This document shows, piece after piece, positions 6,754-15,734 of a stretch of 64,000 nucleotides of DNA. The notes under the pieces are model-generated. The model was not told where the DNA came from and ran no database searches. It saw only the letters and a list, made by a program, of their open reading frames with translations. The stretch is taken from contig NZ_FMDM01000012.1 in the NCBI RefSeq assembly GCF_900090105.1, positions 19,104 to 83,103 on the forward strand, given 5' to 3'. The number at the start of each line of letters is the position of its first letter. The stretch's first letter is position 1. Source of the DNA: Micromonospora humi (lineage in GTDB: Bacteria > Actinomycetota > Actinomycetes > Mycobacteriales > Micromonosporaceae). Both the position numbers and the translations under genes were made by a program.

Positions 6754-9093
6754 GTGGGATCCGAACCGCGCGAGTGCGTACCCGAACGGCCGGCCCGTTC
6801 CCGGCGGGCCGTGACGGCCGAGTGGGCGCCGCTGGCGCTGCTCACGCTGGCCGTGCTGGGCGGCGCGGCGCTGTGGTTCGCGGGGGCGCGGGGCGCGGCC
6901 GACCTGGTCTGGGCCGCCGTCACCGTGCTCGCGCTGGCGCCGGCCGCCTGGTCGGTGCTGCGCGAGCTGTGGCGCCGGCAGTTCGGGGTGGACGTGATCG
7001 CCGTGCTGGCCCTGCTCGGCGCGCTGCTGGTGCGGGAGTACCTGGCCGGCGCCGTGATCGCGGTGATGGTCGCCACCGGGCGGGCGTTGGAGGAGTACGC
7101 CCGCCGCCGCGCCACCCGTGACCTGCGGGCGCTGCTGGAACGCGCGCCCCGCCAGGCCCGGCGGCGCACCCCGGACGGCGGGATCGAGGTGGTCGAGCTG
7201 GATCGGGTGACGGCCGGTGACCGGCTGGTCGTCGGTCCCGGTGACGTGGTGCCGGTGGACGGCACGGTCGAGGAGCCGGCCACGCTCGACGAGTCGGTGG
7301 TGACCGGCGAGTCCCGGCTGGTCGGTCGCGCCGCCGGGGAGCAGGTGGCCAGCGGCGTGGTCAACGCGGGCGCCGGGTTCGGCCTGCGGGCCAGCCGCAA
7401 CGCGGCGCAGAGCACGTACGCCGGCATCGTCCGGCTGGCCGGCGAGGCCACCGCGCGGAAGGCCCCGATGGTGCGCCTCGCCGACCGGTACGCGGCCGCG
7501 TTCGTGCCGTTCACGCTGCTGCTCGCCGGCCTGGCGTGGCTGTTGTCCGGCGAGTTCGTGCGGGCGGTGGCGGTGCTGGTGGTGGCCACCCCGTGCCCGC
7601 TGCTGCTGGCCACCCCGATCGCGGTGGTGTCCGGGCTGTCCCGGGTGGCCCGCCGGGGCGTGCTGGTGCGCGACGGCGGATCGCTGGAACAGCTGGGCCG
7701 CGCCCGTACCCTGCTGCTGGACAAGACCGGCACGCTCACCGCCGGTCGGCCCCGGGCCGCGGAGACCGTGGTGGCGCCCGGCGGCGACCGGGACGAGGTG
7801 CTGCGGCTGGCCGCCTCCGTCGAGCAGCTCTCGCCGCACGTGCTGGCCGCCGCGCTGGTCCGGCAGGCCCGCGAGCGGGGGTTGCCGCTGGCCGAGCCGA
7901 CCGGGGTGACCGAGGAGCCGGGGCGCGGGGTGACCGGGCGGGTGGACGGCCGCGAGGTGCGGGTCGGTCAGCTCGACGGCGAGCCGCCGCCGTGGGCGGA
8001 CCGGGCGCGCGAGCGGGCCGAGCTGTCCGGCCGCTCCACGGTGTGGGTCAGCGACGGGCACGGGCCGCTCGGCGCGATCCTGCTGGAGGACCCGGTGCGC
8101 CCGGACGCCCGGCGGACCGTGCGGCGGCTGCGCGAGGCCGGGCTGACCCGGCTGGTCATGGTGACCGGCGACCGGCCGCGCACGGCCCGCCAGGTGGCGC
8201 AGGTGGTGGGCGTGGACGACGTGATCGCGCGCTGCTCGCCGGGGGAGAAGGCCGATCGGGTACGCGCCGAGTCGGCGCGGGCGGTGACCGTGATGGTCGG
8301 CGACGGGGTCAACGACGCCCCGGCGCTGGCCGAGGCGCACGTCGGGGTGGCGATGGGCGCGACCGGGGCGACCGCCTCCGCCGACGTCGCCGACGCGGTG
8401 CTCACCGTGGACCGGCTGGACCGGCTCGCCGACGCCGTGGAGATCGCCCGGTACGCCCGGCGCATCGCGGTGCAGAGCGCCACCGTGGGGATGGGGCTGG
8501 CGGTGCTGGCCATGCTGGTGGCCGCCGCCGGTCGGCTGCCGCCGGTCGCCGGCGCGTTCCTCCAGGAGGGCATCGACGTGCTGGTGATCCTCAACGCGCT
8601 GCGCGCCCTCGGCGGCGGCCTGCGGCGGAGGGACGTGCCCGCGCACACCCGGGAGCTGCTCGACCGCTACGAGCGGGAGCACGGCGGCGTGCGGGACGTG
8701 CTGGCCCGGCTGCGGGACACCGCGGACCTGGTGGCGACCCGTCCCGACGACCCGGCGTGCGGGCCGGCGCTGCGCGACGTGCACCGGCGGTTGACCGAGG
8801 AGGTGCTGCCGCACGAGGAGGCGGAGGAACGGCAGCTCTATCCGGCGCTGGCCGGCCCGCTCGGCAGCGACGAGGCGACCTCGACGATGAGCCGGGCGCA
8901 TGTGGAGATCGTCCGGCTGGTGGAGCGGATCGGCGGTCACCTGGTGACCCTGGACGGCCGGGTGCCCACGGACGAGGCGCCCGACCTGCTGGCCGCGCTC
9001 TACGGCCTGGACGCCGTGCTGCGCCTGCACCTGGCCCAGGAGGAGGAGGACTACTTCTCCCTCAACCCCGCCGACGGGCCGGCGGGGCGTTAA
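6754..9093 (+). CDS. P1B-type metal-transport ATPase with C-terminal hemerythrin domain
   Basis: A 779-aa heavy-metal ATPase. Hallmarks in order: actuator motif TGES (about 189), membrane metal motif TPCP (about 279-282), phosphorylation motif DKTGTLT (D323), and hinge GDGVNDAP. There is no N-terminal metal-binding domain. From about residue 629 a hemerythrin-like four-helix domain follows, with ligand-like HEEAEE, a mid-domain His and HLAQEEEDYF. This combination matches the P1B-5 subgroup, first described from Acidothermus, whose hemerythrin tail binds a diiron/O2 centre. The substrate is uncertain (Ni, Co or Fe suggested for the group). GTG 6754 is the first plausible start; GTG 6811 is an alternative. 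The stop codon lies inside a repeat element. Confidence 0.85.
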   Translation: MGSEPRECVPERPARSRRAVTAEWAPLALLTLAVLGGAALWFAGARGAADLVWAAVTVLALAPAAWSVLRELWRRQFGVDVIAVLALLGALLVREYLAGAVIAVMVATGRALEEYARRRATRDLRALLERAPRQARRRTPDGGIEVVELDRVTAGDRLVVGPGDVVPVDGTVEEPATLDESVVTGESRLVGRAAGEQVASGVVNAGAGFGLRASRNAAQSTYAGIVRLAGEATARKAPMVRLADRYAAAFVPFTLLLAGLAWLLSGEFVRAVAVLVVATPCPLLLATPIAVVSGLSRVARRGVLVRDGGSLEQLGRARTLLLDKTGTLTAGRPRAAETVVAPGGDRDEVLRLAASVEQLSPHVLAAALVRQARERGLPLAEPTGVTEEPGRGVTGRVDGREVRVGQLDGEPPPWADRARERAELSGRSTVWVSDGHGPLGAILLEDPVRPDARRTVRRLREAGLTRLVMVTGDRPRTARQVAQVVGVDDVIARCSPGEKADRVRAESARAVTVMVGDGVNDAPALAEAHVGVAMGATGATASADVADAVLTVDRLDRLADAVEIARYARRIAVQSATVGMGLAVLAMLVAAAGRLPPVAGAFLQEGIDVLVILNALRALGGGLRRRDVPAHTRELLDRYEREHGGVRDVLARLRDTADLVATRPDDPACGPALRDVHRRLTEEVLPHEEAEERQLYPALAGPLGSDEATSTMSRAHVEIVRLVERIGGHLVTLDGRVPTDEAPDLLAALYGLDAVLRLHLAQEEEDYFSLNPADGPAGR

Positions 9094-9140
9094 GCGGGGC
9101 CCCCTCCTATGCGGAATGCGTTAAGAAGGGGCCCCGCCTT
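9089..9140. repeat. Palindromic TTAAG-GGGGCCCC element at a convergent gene end (copy 1)
   Basis: Two half-units, each starting GTTAAG and carrying GGGGCCCC, are arranged so that the whole folds into one imperfect stem of about 16 bp with a loop near 9108-9122. The element fills the gap between the converging ATPase and stress-protein genes exactly. It includes the ATPase stop TAA (9091-9093), and the next gene's stop begins at 9141. It probably works as a bidirectional terminator. A second copy lies at 49701-49750. Confidence 0.65.
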
Positions 9141-10004
9141 TCACTCGCGCACGACGGCGACGGGGCAGTGGGCGTGCTGGATGAGCTGTTGGCTGACCGA
9201 GCCGAGCAGCATGCCGCGCAGGCCGCCCCGGCCCCGGCTGCCGACCACCACCAGCTGTGCCGACCGGCTCGCCTCCACCAGCAGCGACGCCGCGCTGCCG
9301 GGGACCGCCGAGATCTCGATCGGCACGTCGGGGAAGGTCTCCCGCCACGGGGCCAGCTCCGACTCGGCGGCGGTCCGCTCGCCCGCCGCGACGTCCTCCG
9401 GGTCGAAGTCCGCGGGCGACCACCTGTCGCCCGGCGGCTCCCAGACCCGCAGCACGCGCAGCGGCACGTCGCGCTGGGCGGCGCGCTCCACGGCGAAGCC
9501 GAGCGCCCGCAGCGCCGAGGGGGAGCCGTCCGAGCCGACCACCACCGGCCCGGACGTGACCGCCCGGCCGTCGCGGACCACCACCACCGGGCAGTGCGCG
9601 TGCGCGGTGACGGAGACCGCGGTGGAGCCGGCGAGCAGCCCGCCGAAGCCGCCGTGCCCCCGGCTGCCGAGCACCAGCAGGCCCGCCTCGGCGGAGCGTT
9701 CCTGGAGCACCAGCGCGGGCGGGCCGTCGAACACCTCGCCGTGCACGGTGATGCCGGGCCGCTCGGCGGCGGCGTCCGCCGCCGCCTTGCGGACCAGTTC
9801 CTCGACCTGGCGCCGGGCGTTCTCGTCCGGCCAGATCCCCGGGGCCACCCCGGGGCCGATCCAGCCGGCCACGGTCAACCACTCGAAGACGTACGCCAGT
9901 CGTATCGGCCGCCCGGAGCGGCCCGCCTCGTCCAGCGCCCAGTCCAGGGCCACCGACGCGTCGGTGGAGCCGTCGTAGCCCACCAGGATCTCGTCGTCGC
10001 TCAT
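9141..10004 (-). CDS. Universal stress protein, two tandem Usp domains
   Basis: A 287-aa protein with two Usp folds (about 1-140 and 150-287). Both keep the ATP-binding loop: GSRGHGGFGGLLAGS in the first and GSRGRGGLRGMLLGS in the second. Both also end in HAHCPV-VVR. Double-Usp proteins are regular members of the DosR regulon in mycobacteria. It overlaps the upstream phosphoketolase by 4 bp (ATGA), so the two are translationally coupled. The role is inferred to be metabolic adaptation or ATP sensing during low-oxygen arrest. Confidence 0.9.
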   Translation of the reverse strand: MSDDEILVGYDGSTDASVALDWALDEAGRSGRPIRLAYVFEWLTVAGWIGPGVAPGIWPDENARRQVEELVRKAAADAAAERPGITVHGEVFDGPPALVLQERSAEAGLLVLGSRGHGGFGGLLAGSTAVSVTAHAHCPVVVVRDGRAVTSGPVVVGSDGSPSALRALGFAVERAAQRDVPLRVLRVWEPPGDRWSPADFDPEDVAAGERTAAESELAPWRETFPDVPIEISAVPGSAASLLVEASRSAQLVVVGSRGRGGLRGMLLGSVSQQLIQHAHCPVAVVRE

Positions 10005-12403
10005 GCGTCACCCTTCAGGGCCGGGTCGGTCTCGCGGATCCACCGCCACTCGGCGACCCGGGGGCCGTCCTCGCCGTGCTCGCGGGTGTAGTCACGGCAG
10101 GCCTGCCGGGCGTCCACCATCTCCTGGCGCAGGTGCGCGGCGCGCGAGCGCAGCCCCGGCACCCGGTCGATGACGTCGATGACCAGGTGGAAGCGGTCCA
10201 GGTCGTTGAGCATCACCATGTCGAACGGCGTGGTGGTGGTGCCTTCCTCCTTGTAGCCGCGCACGTGCAGGTTCTCGTGGTTGGCTCGGCGGTAGGTGAG
10301 CCGGTGGATCAGCCACGGGTAGCCGTGGTAGGCGAAGATGACCGGCTTGTCGCGGGTGAAGATGGTGTCGAACTCGTTGTCCGGCAGGCCGTGCGGGTGC
10401 TCCGAGGGCGGTTGCAGCCGCATCAGGTCGACCACGTTGACCACCCGCACCCTCAGGTCGGGCAGGTGCCGGCGCAGCAGGTCGGCGGCGGCGAGGGTCT
10501 CCAGCGTCGGCACGTCGCCGGCGCAGGCGAGCACCACGTCCGGCTCGGCGCCGTCGTCGGTGCTGGCCCAGTCCCAGATGCCGAGGCCGCGGCGGCAGTG
10601 TTGGACCGCCTCGGCCATGGTCAGCCAGTTCGGCGCCGGCTGCTTGCCGGCCACCACCACGTTGATGTAGTGCCGGCTGCGCAGGCAGTGGTCCATGGTG
10701 GAGAGCAGCGTGTTGGCGTCCGGCGGCAGGTAGACCCGGACCACCTCGGCCTTCTTGTTGACCACGTGGTCGATGAAGCCCGGGTCCTGGTGCGAGAAGC
10801 CGTTGTGGTCCTGGCGCCAGACGTGGCTGGAGAGCAGGTAGTTCAGCGACGCGATCGGCTCCCGCCAGGGGATGTGCCGGGTCACCTTGAGCCACTTGGC
10901 GTGCTGGTTGACCATCGAGTCGACGATGTGGATGAACGCCTCGTAGCTGGTGAAGATGCCGTGCCGGCCGGTCAGCAGGTAGCCCTCCAGCCAGCCCTCG
11001 CAGAGGTGCTCGGAGAGCACCTCCATCACCCGGCCGTCGGGGGAGAGGTGGTCGTCGCCGGGCTCCCGGCGGCCGACGAACGCGCGGTCGGTGACCTCGA
11101 ACGCGGCGCCGAGCCGGTTGGAGGCGACCTCGTCCGGGCCGAACAGGCGGAACGTCTCCGGGTTGCGGGTGATCACGTCGCGGACCCAGGGGCCGAGCGT
11201 GCCGGTGGCCCCGGCGACCGTGCCGCCGGGCTCCTCGACGTCGACGCCGTAGTCGCGGAAGTCCGGCAGGTCCAGGTTGCGCAGCAGCTTGCCGCCGTTG
11301 GCCACCGGGTTGGCGCTCATCCGCCGGTCACCCGTGGGCGGCAGCGTGGCCAGCTCGGCGACCGGGCCGCCGGTGGCGTCGAACAGTTCCTCCGGGCGGT
11401 AGCTGCGCAGCCAGCGCTCCAACTCGGCCAGGTGCGCCGGGTTGTCACGCACCTCGGCGATCGGCACCTGGTGGGCGCGGAACGTGCCCTCGACGCGCTT
11501 GCCGTCCACGTCCGCCGGGCCGGTCCAGCCCTTCGGCGTGCGCAGCACGATCATCGGCCAGCGGGGGCGTTCGACGTCGCCGCCGGAGCGGGCCCGGCGC
11601 TGGATCCCGGTGATCTCGTCGACCGCCCGGTCCAGCGTCGCGGCGAGCACCTGGTGCACGGCCGTCGGGTCGTCGCCCTCGACGACGTACGGCTGGTAGC
11701 CGTAGCCGCGCATCAGGTCCAGCAGGTCGTCGGTGGGGATCCGGTCCAGCACCGTCGGGTTGGCGATCTTGTAGCCGTTGAGGTGCAGGATCGGCAGCAC
11801 CGCGCCGTCGCGCGCCGGGTTGAGGAACACGTTGGACAGCCAGCTGCCGGCGAGCGGGCCGGTCTCCGCCTCGCCGTCGCCGATCACGCAGGCGACCAGC
11901 AGGTCCGGGTTGTCGAACGCGGCGCCGTACGCGTGGCTCAGCGCGTATCCCAGCTCCCCGCCCTCGTGGATCGAACCCGGCACCTCCGGCGCCACGTGGC
12001 TGGGGATGCCGCCGGGGAAGGAGAACTGGCGGAACAGCCGCTGCATGCCGGCCTCGTCGCGCGGGATGTGGTGGTAGAGCTCGCTGTAGGTGCCCTCCAG
12101 CCAGGTGTTGGCGACCAGCGCGGGGCCGCCGTGGCCGGGGCCGGTGACGAAGATGGCGGACAGGTCACGCGCGACGATGACGCGGTTGAGGTGCGCGTAG
12201 AGCAGGTTGAGGCCGGGGCTGGTGCCCCAGTGCCCCAGCAGGCGCGGCTTGACGTGCTCAGGCTTGAGCGGCTCGCGGAGCAGCGGGTTGTCGAGCAGAT
12301 AGATCTGCCCGACGGTCAGGTAGTTCGCCGCCCGCCAGTAGGCGTCCAGCCGGCGCAGCTCGTCGTCGGTCAGGGGGCTGTGCAGGTCCAGCGCGGTGTC
12401 CAT
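10001..12403 (-). CDS. xfp: Xylulose-5-phosphate/fructose-6-phosphate phosphoketolase
   Basis: An 800-aa thiamine-diphosphate enzyme that splits xylulose-5-P (or fructose-6-P) with phosphate to acetyl-phosphate and a triose-/erythrose-phosphate. The length is full for the family. Visible signatures include GHWGTSPGLNLLYAH near the N-terminus, the ThDP/Mg loop GDGEAETGPLAGSW (about 175-188), SHQDPGFIDH and the C-terminal GYKEEGTTTTPFD. Acetyl-phosphate can yield ATP without respiration, which suits the hypoxia island. A DevR-like box lies at 12504-12517, about 100 bp upstream of its ATG, and a Usp gene overlaps its 3' end. Confidence 0.93.
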   Translation of the reverse strand: MDTALDLHSPLTDDELRRLDAYWRAANYLTVGQIYLLDNPLLREPLKPEHVKPRLLGHWGTSPGLNLLYAHLNRVIVARDLSAIFVTGPGHGGPALVANTWLEGTYSELYHHIPRDEAGMQRLFRQFSFPGGIPSHVAPEVPGSIHEGGELGYALSHAYGAAFDNPDLLVACVIGDGEAETGPLAGSWLSNVFLNPARDGAVLPILHLNGYKIANPTVLDRIPTDDLLDLMRGYGYQPYVVEGDDPTAVHQVLAATLDRAVDEITGIQRRARSGGDVERPRWPMIVLRTPKGWTGPADVDGKRVEGTFRAHQVPIAEVRDNPAHLAELERWLRSYRPEELFDATGGPVAELATLPPTGDRRMSANPVANGGKLLRNLDLPDFRDYGVDVEEPGGTVAGATGTLGPWVRDVITRNPETFRLFGPDEVASNRLGAAFEVTDRAFVGRREPGDDHLSPDGRVMEVLSEHLCEGWLEGYLLTGRHGIFTSYEAFIHIVDSMVNQHAKWLKVTRHIPWREPIASLNYLLSSHVWRQDHNGFSHQDPGFIDHVVNKKAEVVRVYLPPDANTLLSTMDHCLRSRHYINVVVAGKQPAPNWLTMAEAVQHCRRGLGIWDWASTDDGAEPDVVLACAGDVPTLETLAAADLLRRHLPDLRVRVVNVVDLMRLQPPSEHPHGLPDNEFDTIFTRDKPVIFAYHGYPWLIHRLTYRRANHENLHVRGYKEEGTTTTPFDMVMLNDLDRFHLVIDVIDRVPGLRSRAAHLRQEMVDARQACRDYTREHGEDGPRVAEWRWIRETDPALKGDA

Positions 12404-12503
12404 GCTGCGTTAGCCTCTCGTGGCTCGGGGTCGTCTGCCACTCGGGGAGGAAACTGCCGTCCCCGGCGCGTCCACTCTCGCCGCCGGCCGGGGGCGACGG
12501 TCA

Positions 12504-12517
12504 GGGCCGTAGGTCCC
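12504..12517 (-). promoter_or_regulatory. DevR/DosR-type box upstream of xfp
   Basis: On the minus strand this reads GGGACCTACGGCCC, differing from the devR box only in the centre. It stands in the 128-bp gap between the upstream Usp gene and xfp, about 100 bp before the xfp start, and probably drives the xfp-usp operon. Confidence 0.6.
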
Positions 12518-12531
12518 GGGTCGGGCGGGTG

Positions 12532-13362
12532 TCACGGCCCCTCCCCGGCGCCCGGGTCGAGCCCGCGTACGACGATCAGCGGAGCCGGCGAGTGGTAGAG
12601 CAGGGACTGGCTGACCTCGCCCAGGCTGGACTGCACCGGCCCGTCACCGCGCGCGCCCACCACGACCAGTTGCGCCGAGCGGGACCGGTCGAGCAGGACG
12701 GTGCGCGGGTCGCCCCGCACGGTCTGGCAGTCGGCGGCCACCCGGGGGTGCCGGGCGGCGTGCCGGTTGACCGCCTCCTCCAGCACACCGTCGTCGCCGT
12801 CGCGGCGTTCCGGTTCGACCACCCGGACGGCGAGCAGCCGGGCGCCCCGGCGTTCGGCGCAGTCGAAGGCGTACCCGAGGGTGGCGTGGGAGCCGGGCGA
12901 GCCGTCCCAGCCGACCAGCAGCGGCCCGGGCGGGGCGGGCTCGGACCGGCCGACCAGGACCGGGCAGCCGGCCCGGGCGGCCAGTTCGACGGCCGGCGCG
13001 TCGGCCGGTACGCAGGCCGGGCAGGTGGCCATGCCGCCGTCGCCGAGCGCGACCAGGAAGGCGGCGTCGGCGGCCCGCAGCAGCGCCTCGACCGGTGAGC
13101 CCTCGACGATCTCACCGCTGACCGGCACCTCCGGCGCGGCGTCGGCGACGATCCCGCCGGCCCGTTCCAGCGCGTTCTCGGCGTCGATGCGGGTGCCGCC
13201 GGCCGGGGCGGGGCCGCCGGTGGCCGCCCAGTTGAACGCGTGCACCAGGTGCAGCGGCCGGTGGTGGGCCGCGGCCTCGTCGGCGGCCGTGCGGACCACC
13301 GACAGGGCCTCCGCCGACCGGCCGACGCCGACCACCACCGCGCCGTGGCTGGGTGCGGCCAT
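12532..13362 (-). CDS. Universal stress protein, divergent tandem Usp
   Basis: A 276-aa double-Usp protein. The second half keeps the fold and a modified nucleotide loop (GARGDGPVQSSLGEVS). The first half is degenerate and lacks a recognisable Gly-rich loop, having instead a segment with two Cys (TCPACV, about 112-117) that could bind metal or be redox active. It starts at ATG 13362, 66 bp after the SDR gene on the same strand. It groups with the dormancy island by content, but I see no DevR box directly in front of it. Confidence 0.8.
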   Translation of the reverse strand: MAAPSHGAVVVGVGRSAEALSVVRTAADEAAAHHRPLHLVHAFNWAATGGPAPAGGTRIDAENALERAGGIVADAAPEVPVSGEIVEGSPVEALLRAADAAFLVALGDGGMATCPACVPADAPAVELAARAGCPVLVGRSEPAPPGPLLVGWDGSPGSHATLGYAFDCAERRGARLLAVRVVEPERRDGDDGVLEEAVNRHAARHPRVAADCQTVRGDPRTVLLDRSRSAQLVVVGARGDGPVQSSLGEVSQSLLYHSPAPLIVVRGLDPGAGEGP

Positions 13363-13428
13363 GCCGGCTCACCTCCCGAGCGCGCTTTCCACCCACGGTA
13401 GTCGGGCGGCCGGGCCGGCCGGAGCGGG

Positions 13429-14253
13429 TCAGCGGAACTGGAGGCGGTTGACCGCGTCGAAGAGCCGGGCGCCGAACAGCCGGCGGGTGTGCACCATCGC
13501 CCAGGCCGCGGCGGTGACCAGGTAGCGGGTGCGGGGCCGGCGGGCCACCACGGCCCGCTCGATGGTGCGGGCCACCGCCTCCGGCGGGGCGGCCAGCAGC
13601 CGGCTGCGGTAGGACTTCGCCATCGCCGCGTCGACCGCGGCGACCATCCGGTGGTACGGCCCGGCCGGGTCGGCGCCCGCGCCGAGCGAGGACGCGGCGA
13701 CCGCGCCGAAGCCGGTGCGGATCAGGCCCGGCTCGATCACCGCCACGTCGATGCCGAACGGGCGGGTCTCCTGGCGCAGCGCGTCCGAGACGGCCTCCAC
13801 CGCGTACTTGCTGGCGTGGTAGTAGCCGCCGCCGGGGAAGACCAGTCGGCCGCCCATCGAGCTGACGTTGACGATCCGGCCCCGGCCGGCGCGGCGCATG
13901 CCGGGCAGCACGAGCTGGGTGAGCCGGGCGAGCCCGAAGACGTTCGTCTCGAACTGGGCGCGCACCCGCTGCATCGGGGTCTCCTCGATCGGGCCGTACT
14001 CGCCGTAGCCGGCGTTGTTGACCAGCACGTCGACCTGGCCGTGGGCGGCCTCCACGGCGGCGACGGCGGCGCGCATGGACGCCTCGTCGGTGACGTCGAG
14101 GGGGAGCAGTCGGGCGCCGGTGTCGGCCAGGTCGGCGATCGCGTCGACCTGGCGCGCGGTGGCGTAGACGGTGAGGTCGGGGCGGCGGGCGAGGCGCGCG
14201 ACGGTGGCCCGGCCGATGCCGGAGGAGGTGCCGGTGATCAGGACGGCGGTCAT
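13429..14253 (-). CDS. Short-chain dehydrogenase/reductase
   Basis: A 274-aa classical SDR. ITGTSSGIGRA at the N-terminus is the TGxxxGxG cofactor loop, NNAG lies near residue 85, and the catalytic Ser (NVSSMGG) and YxxxK (YYHASKYAVE, about 155-163) are all present. It probably reduces or oxidises an unidentified carbonyl or alcohol with NAD(P)(H). Its start overlaps the stop of the TetR regulator by 4 bp (ATGA), so the two form a bicistronic unit under the operator at 14816-14839. Confidence 0.88.
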   Translation of the reverse strand: MTAVLITGTSSGIGRATVARLARRPDLTVYATARQVDAIADLADTGARLLPLDVTDEASMRAAVAAVEAAHGQVDVLVNNAGYGEYGPIEETPMQRVRAQFETNVFGLARLTQLVLPGMRRAGRGRIVNVSSMGGRLVFPGGGYYHASKYAVEAVSDALRQETRPFGIDVAVIEPGLIRTGFGAVAASSLGAGADPAGPYHRMVAAVDAAMAKSYRSRLLAAPPEAVARTIERAVVARRPRTRYLVTAAAWAMVHTRRLFGARLFDAVNRLQFR

Positions 14254-14813
14254 GCGGGGTCTCCCTGGTGGGGTAGGCCGGCGACGAGCAGCGCGACGCC
14301 GTCGCGCAGCCGCTGCCGGGGCAGGTCGGGGTCGGTGAGGTCGGCCTCCAGGCCGCGGGTGAGCGCGACGAGCACGTCGGCCACCGCGCGGGCCCGCGGC
14401 CCGGCGGCGTCCGCCAGCGTGTCGGCCACCAGCCCGGTCAGCTCGGCGGTGTACGCCTCGACGAGGTCACCGGTGAGCTTCCCGCTGGCGTCGAGCAGCT
14501 CGGTGGCGTGCGGGCTGTCCCGGTGCAGGGTGAGGGTGAGTTCCAGCTTGGCGGCGAGCACGTCGTGCAGCCGGCCGGTCAGGTCTCCGCCGGCGGTGGT
14601 GGCGGCGCGGCGGGCCCGGTCGAGCGAGTCGGCGAAGAGCCGCTCGGCCAGCCGCCGGTAGGCGTCGTCCTTGTTGCGCACGTACTGGTAGACCGCGGGC
14701 CGGGACATCCCGGCGGCGGCCGCGATGTCGTCCATCGTGGTGCGCCGCATCCCGTGCCGGGTGAAGCACTCGTACGCGGCGGTCAGGATCGTGTCCAGGC
14801 GGGCCTCTGACAT
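14250..14813 (-). CDS. TetR/AcrR family transcriptional regulator
   Basis: A 187-aa regulator with an N-terminal TetR HTH (TILTAAYECFTRHGMRRTTM, then IAAAAGMSRPAVYQYVRNKD) and a helical ligand domain. I chose ATG 14813 (MSEARLDTIL); an in-frame ATG 17 codons earlier would put the start across the operator palindrome. It is transcribed ahead of, and coupled to, the SDR gene. Autorepression together with the SDR is the natural reading, with a small hydrophobic ligand as possible inducer. Confidence 0.85.
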   Translation of the reverse strand: MSEARLDTILTAAYECFTRHGMRRTTMDDIAAAAGMSRPAVYQYVRNKDDAYRRLAERLFADSLDRARRAATTAGGDLTGRLHDVLAAKLELTLTLHRDSPHATELLDASGKLTGDLVEAYTAELTGLVADTLADAAGPRARAVADVLVALTRGLEADLTDPDLPRQRLRDGVALLVAGLPHQGDPA

Positions 14814-14815
14814 GC

Positions 14816-14839
14816 TGACGATTCTTGCACAGAATGTCA
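14816..14839. promoter_or_regulatory. Palindromic operator for the TetR-SDR operon
   Basis: TGAC-g-ATTCT-TGCAC-AGAAT-GTCA is an inverted repeat with 9 paired positions per arm, starting 3 bp upstream of the TetR ATG. Size and position are typical of a TetR-family autoregulatory operator. Confidence 0.65.
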
Positions 14840-14877
14840 GAGTGTTGCGAGTGGTTCCCGTCACGCCGCCCCGGCGG

Positions 14878-15678
14878 TCAGCGCGGCGCGGGCAGCGCCG
14901 GATGCACGCGCAGGACCACGGCGGTGGCGTTGTCCTCGCCGCCGGCGTCCAGGCTGGCGTCGAGCAGGGCCCGGACGGTGCGTGCCGGGTCCCGCCGGGC
15001 GGCCAGCAGGTCCCGCAGGCGGTGGTAGCCGAGCTGGTCGCTCACCCCGTCGGTGCAGAGCAGCCAGGTGTCGCCGCGGCGCAGTGGGACGCAGAGCAGG
15101 TCCGGGTCCGGCGCGTCCGGGTGGCCGACGTAGCGCAGCAGTTGGTAGCGGGCCCGGGCCGCCTCCGGCGAGTCCGCCGCCCACCACCCGTGCAGCAGGC
15201 CGAGCCAGGCCATCGTGTGGTCGACCGTGACCAGCTCCAGCATTCCGTCGCGCAGCCGGTACGCCCGGGAGTCGCCGAGCTGCACCAGCCACCCCTGGCC
15301 GCCGGTCGGCTCGACCGCCAGGGCGGTGAGCGTGCAGCCGGTCAGCCCGGTCCGGGCCGCGCCGGCCCGGCGTACCCGTCGCTGGGTCTCGGCCGTGGCG
15401 GCGCGCAGCCCGGCGGCGTCGACGGCCGGCCAGGCGGCGCGGACCTGGTCGACGAAGGTCCGCGCCGCGGTGGCGCCGGCCGCCCGGCTGCCCTCGCCCT
15501 CGCCCATGCCGTCGCAGACCACGGCCAGCGGCAGCTCGTCGTCGACGTGCAGCACGTCGTAGTTCTCCGGGTAGCGGTGCCCGACCACGCTGCCCCCGGC
15601 GACCTCCAGGGTGAGCCGCCCGGCGGTCAGCCGGCGCGCGGCCTCGACCGGCCGGTCCAGCGGACGGCGACGGAACAC
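14878..15678 (-). CDS. PP2C-type Ser/Thr protein phosphatase
   Basis: A 266-aa PPM/PP2C phosphatase starting at GTG 15678. Metal-binding motifs are visible: VVCDGMGEGEGS (the DGMGGH-like motif), GDSRAYRLR, LLCTDGVSD and the C-terminal GGEDNATAVV with the conserved Asp-Asn. The N-terminal R-x-x-N-x-D is present as RYPENYD. There are no transmembrane segments, so it is probably cytosolic and opposes Ser/Thr kinases, but no kinase or FHA gene is adjacent. It is monocistronic. Confidence 0.85.
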   Translation of the reverse strand: MFRRRPLDRPVEAARRLTAGRLTLEVAGGSVVGHRYPENYDVLHVDDELPLAVVCDGMGEGEGSRAAGATAARTFVDQVRAAWPAVDAAGLRAATAETQRRVRRAGAARTGLTGCTLTALAVEPTGGQGWLVQLGDSRAYRLRDGMLELVTVDHTMAWLGLLHGWWAADSPEAARARYQLLRYVGHPDAPDPDLLCVPLRRGDTWLLCTDGVSDQLGYHRLRDLLAARRDPARTVRALLDASLDAGGEDNATAVVLRVHPALPAPR

Positions 15679-15734
15679 CTACGGAACGTAACACCGGCGT
15701 CGTCGGTGGGTGGGTAGGCGACGGCGTGTCTCCT

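Noticed and set aside
6754..9093. ATPase read as a potassium-transporting KdpB or copper CopA type
   Set aside because: There is no CPC motif in the membrane segment, no Kdp partner genes and no N-terminal metal domain. TPCP plus a hemerythrin tail fits P1B-5 better.
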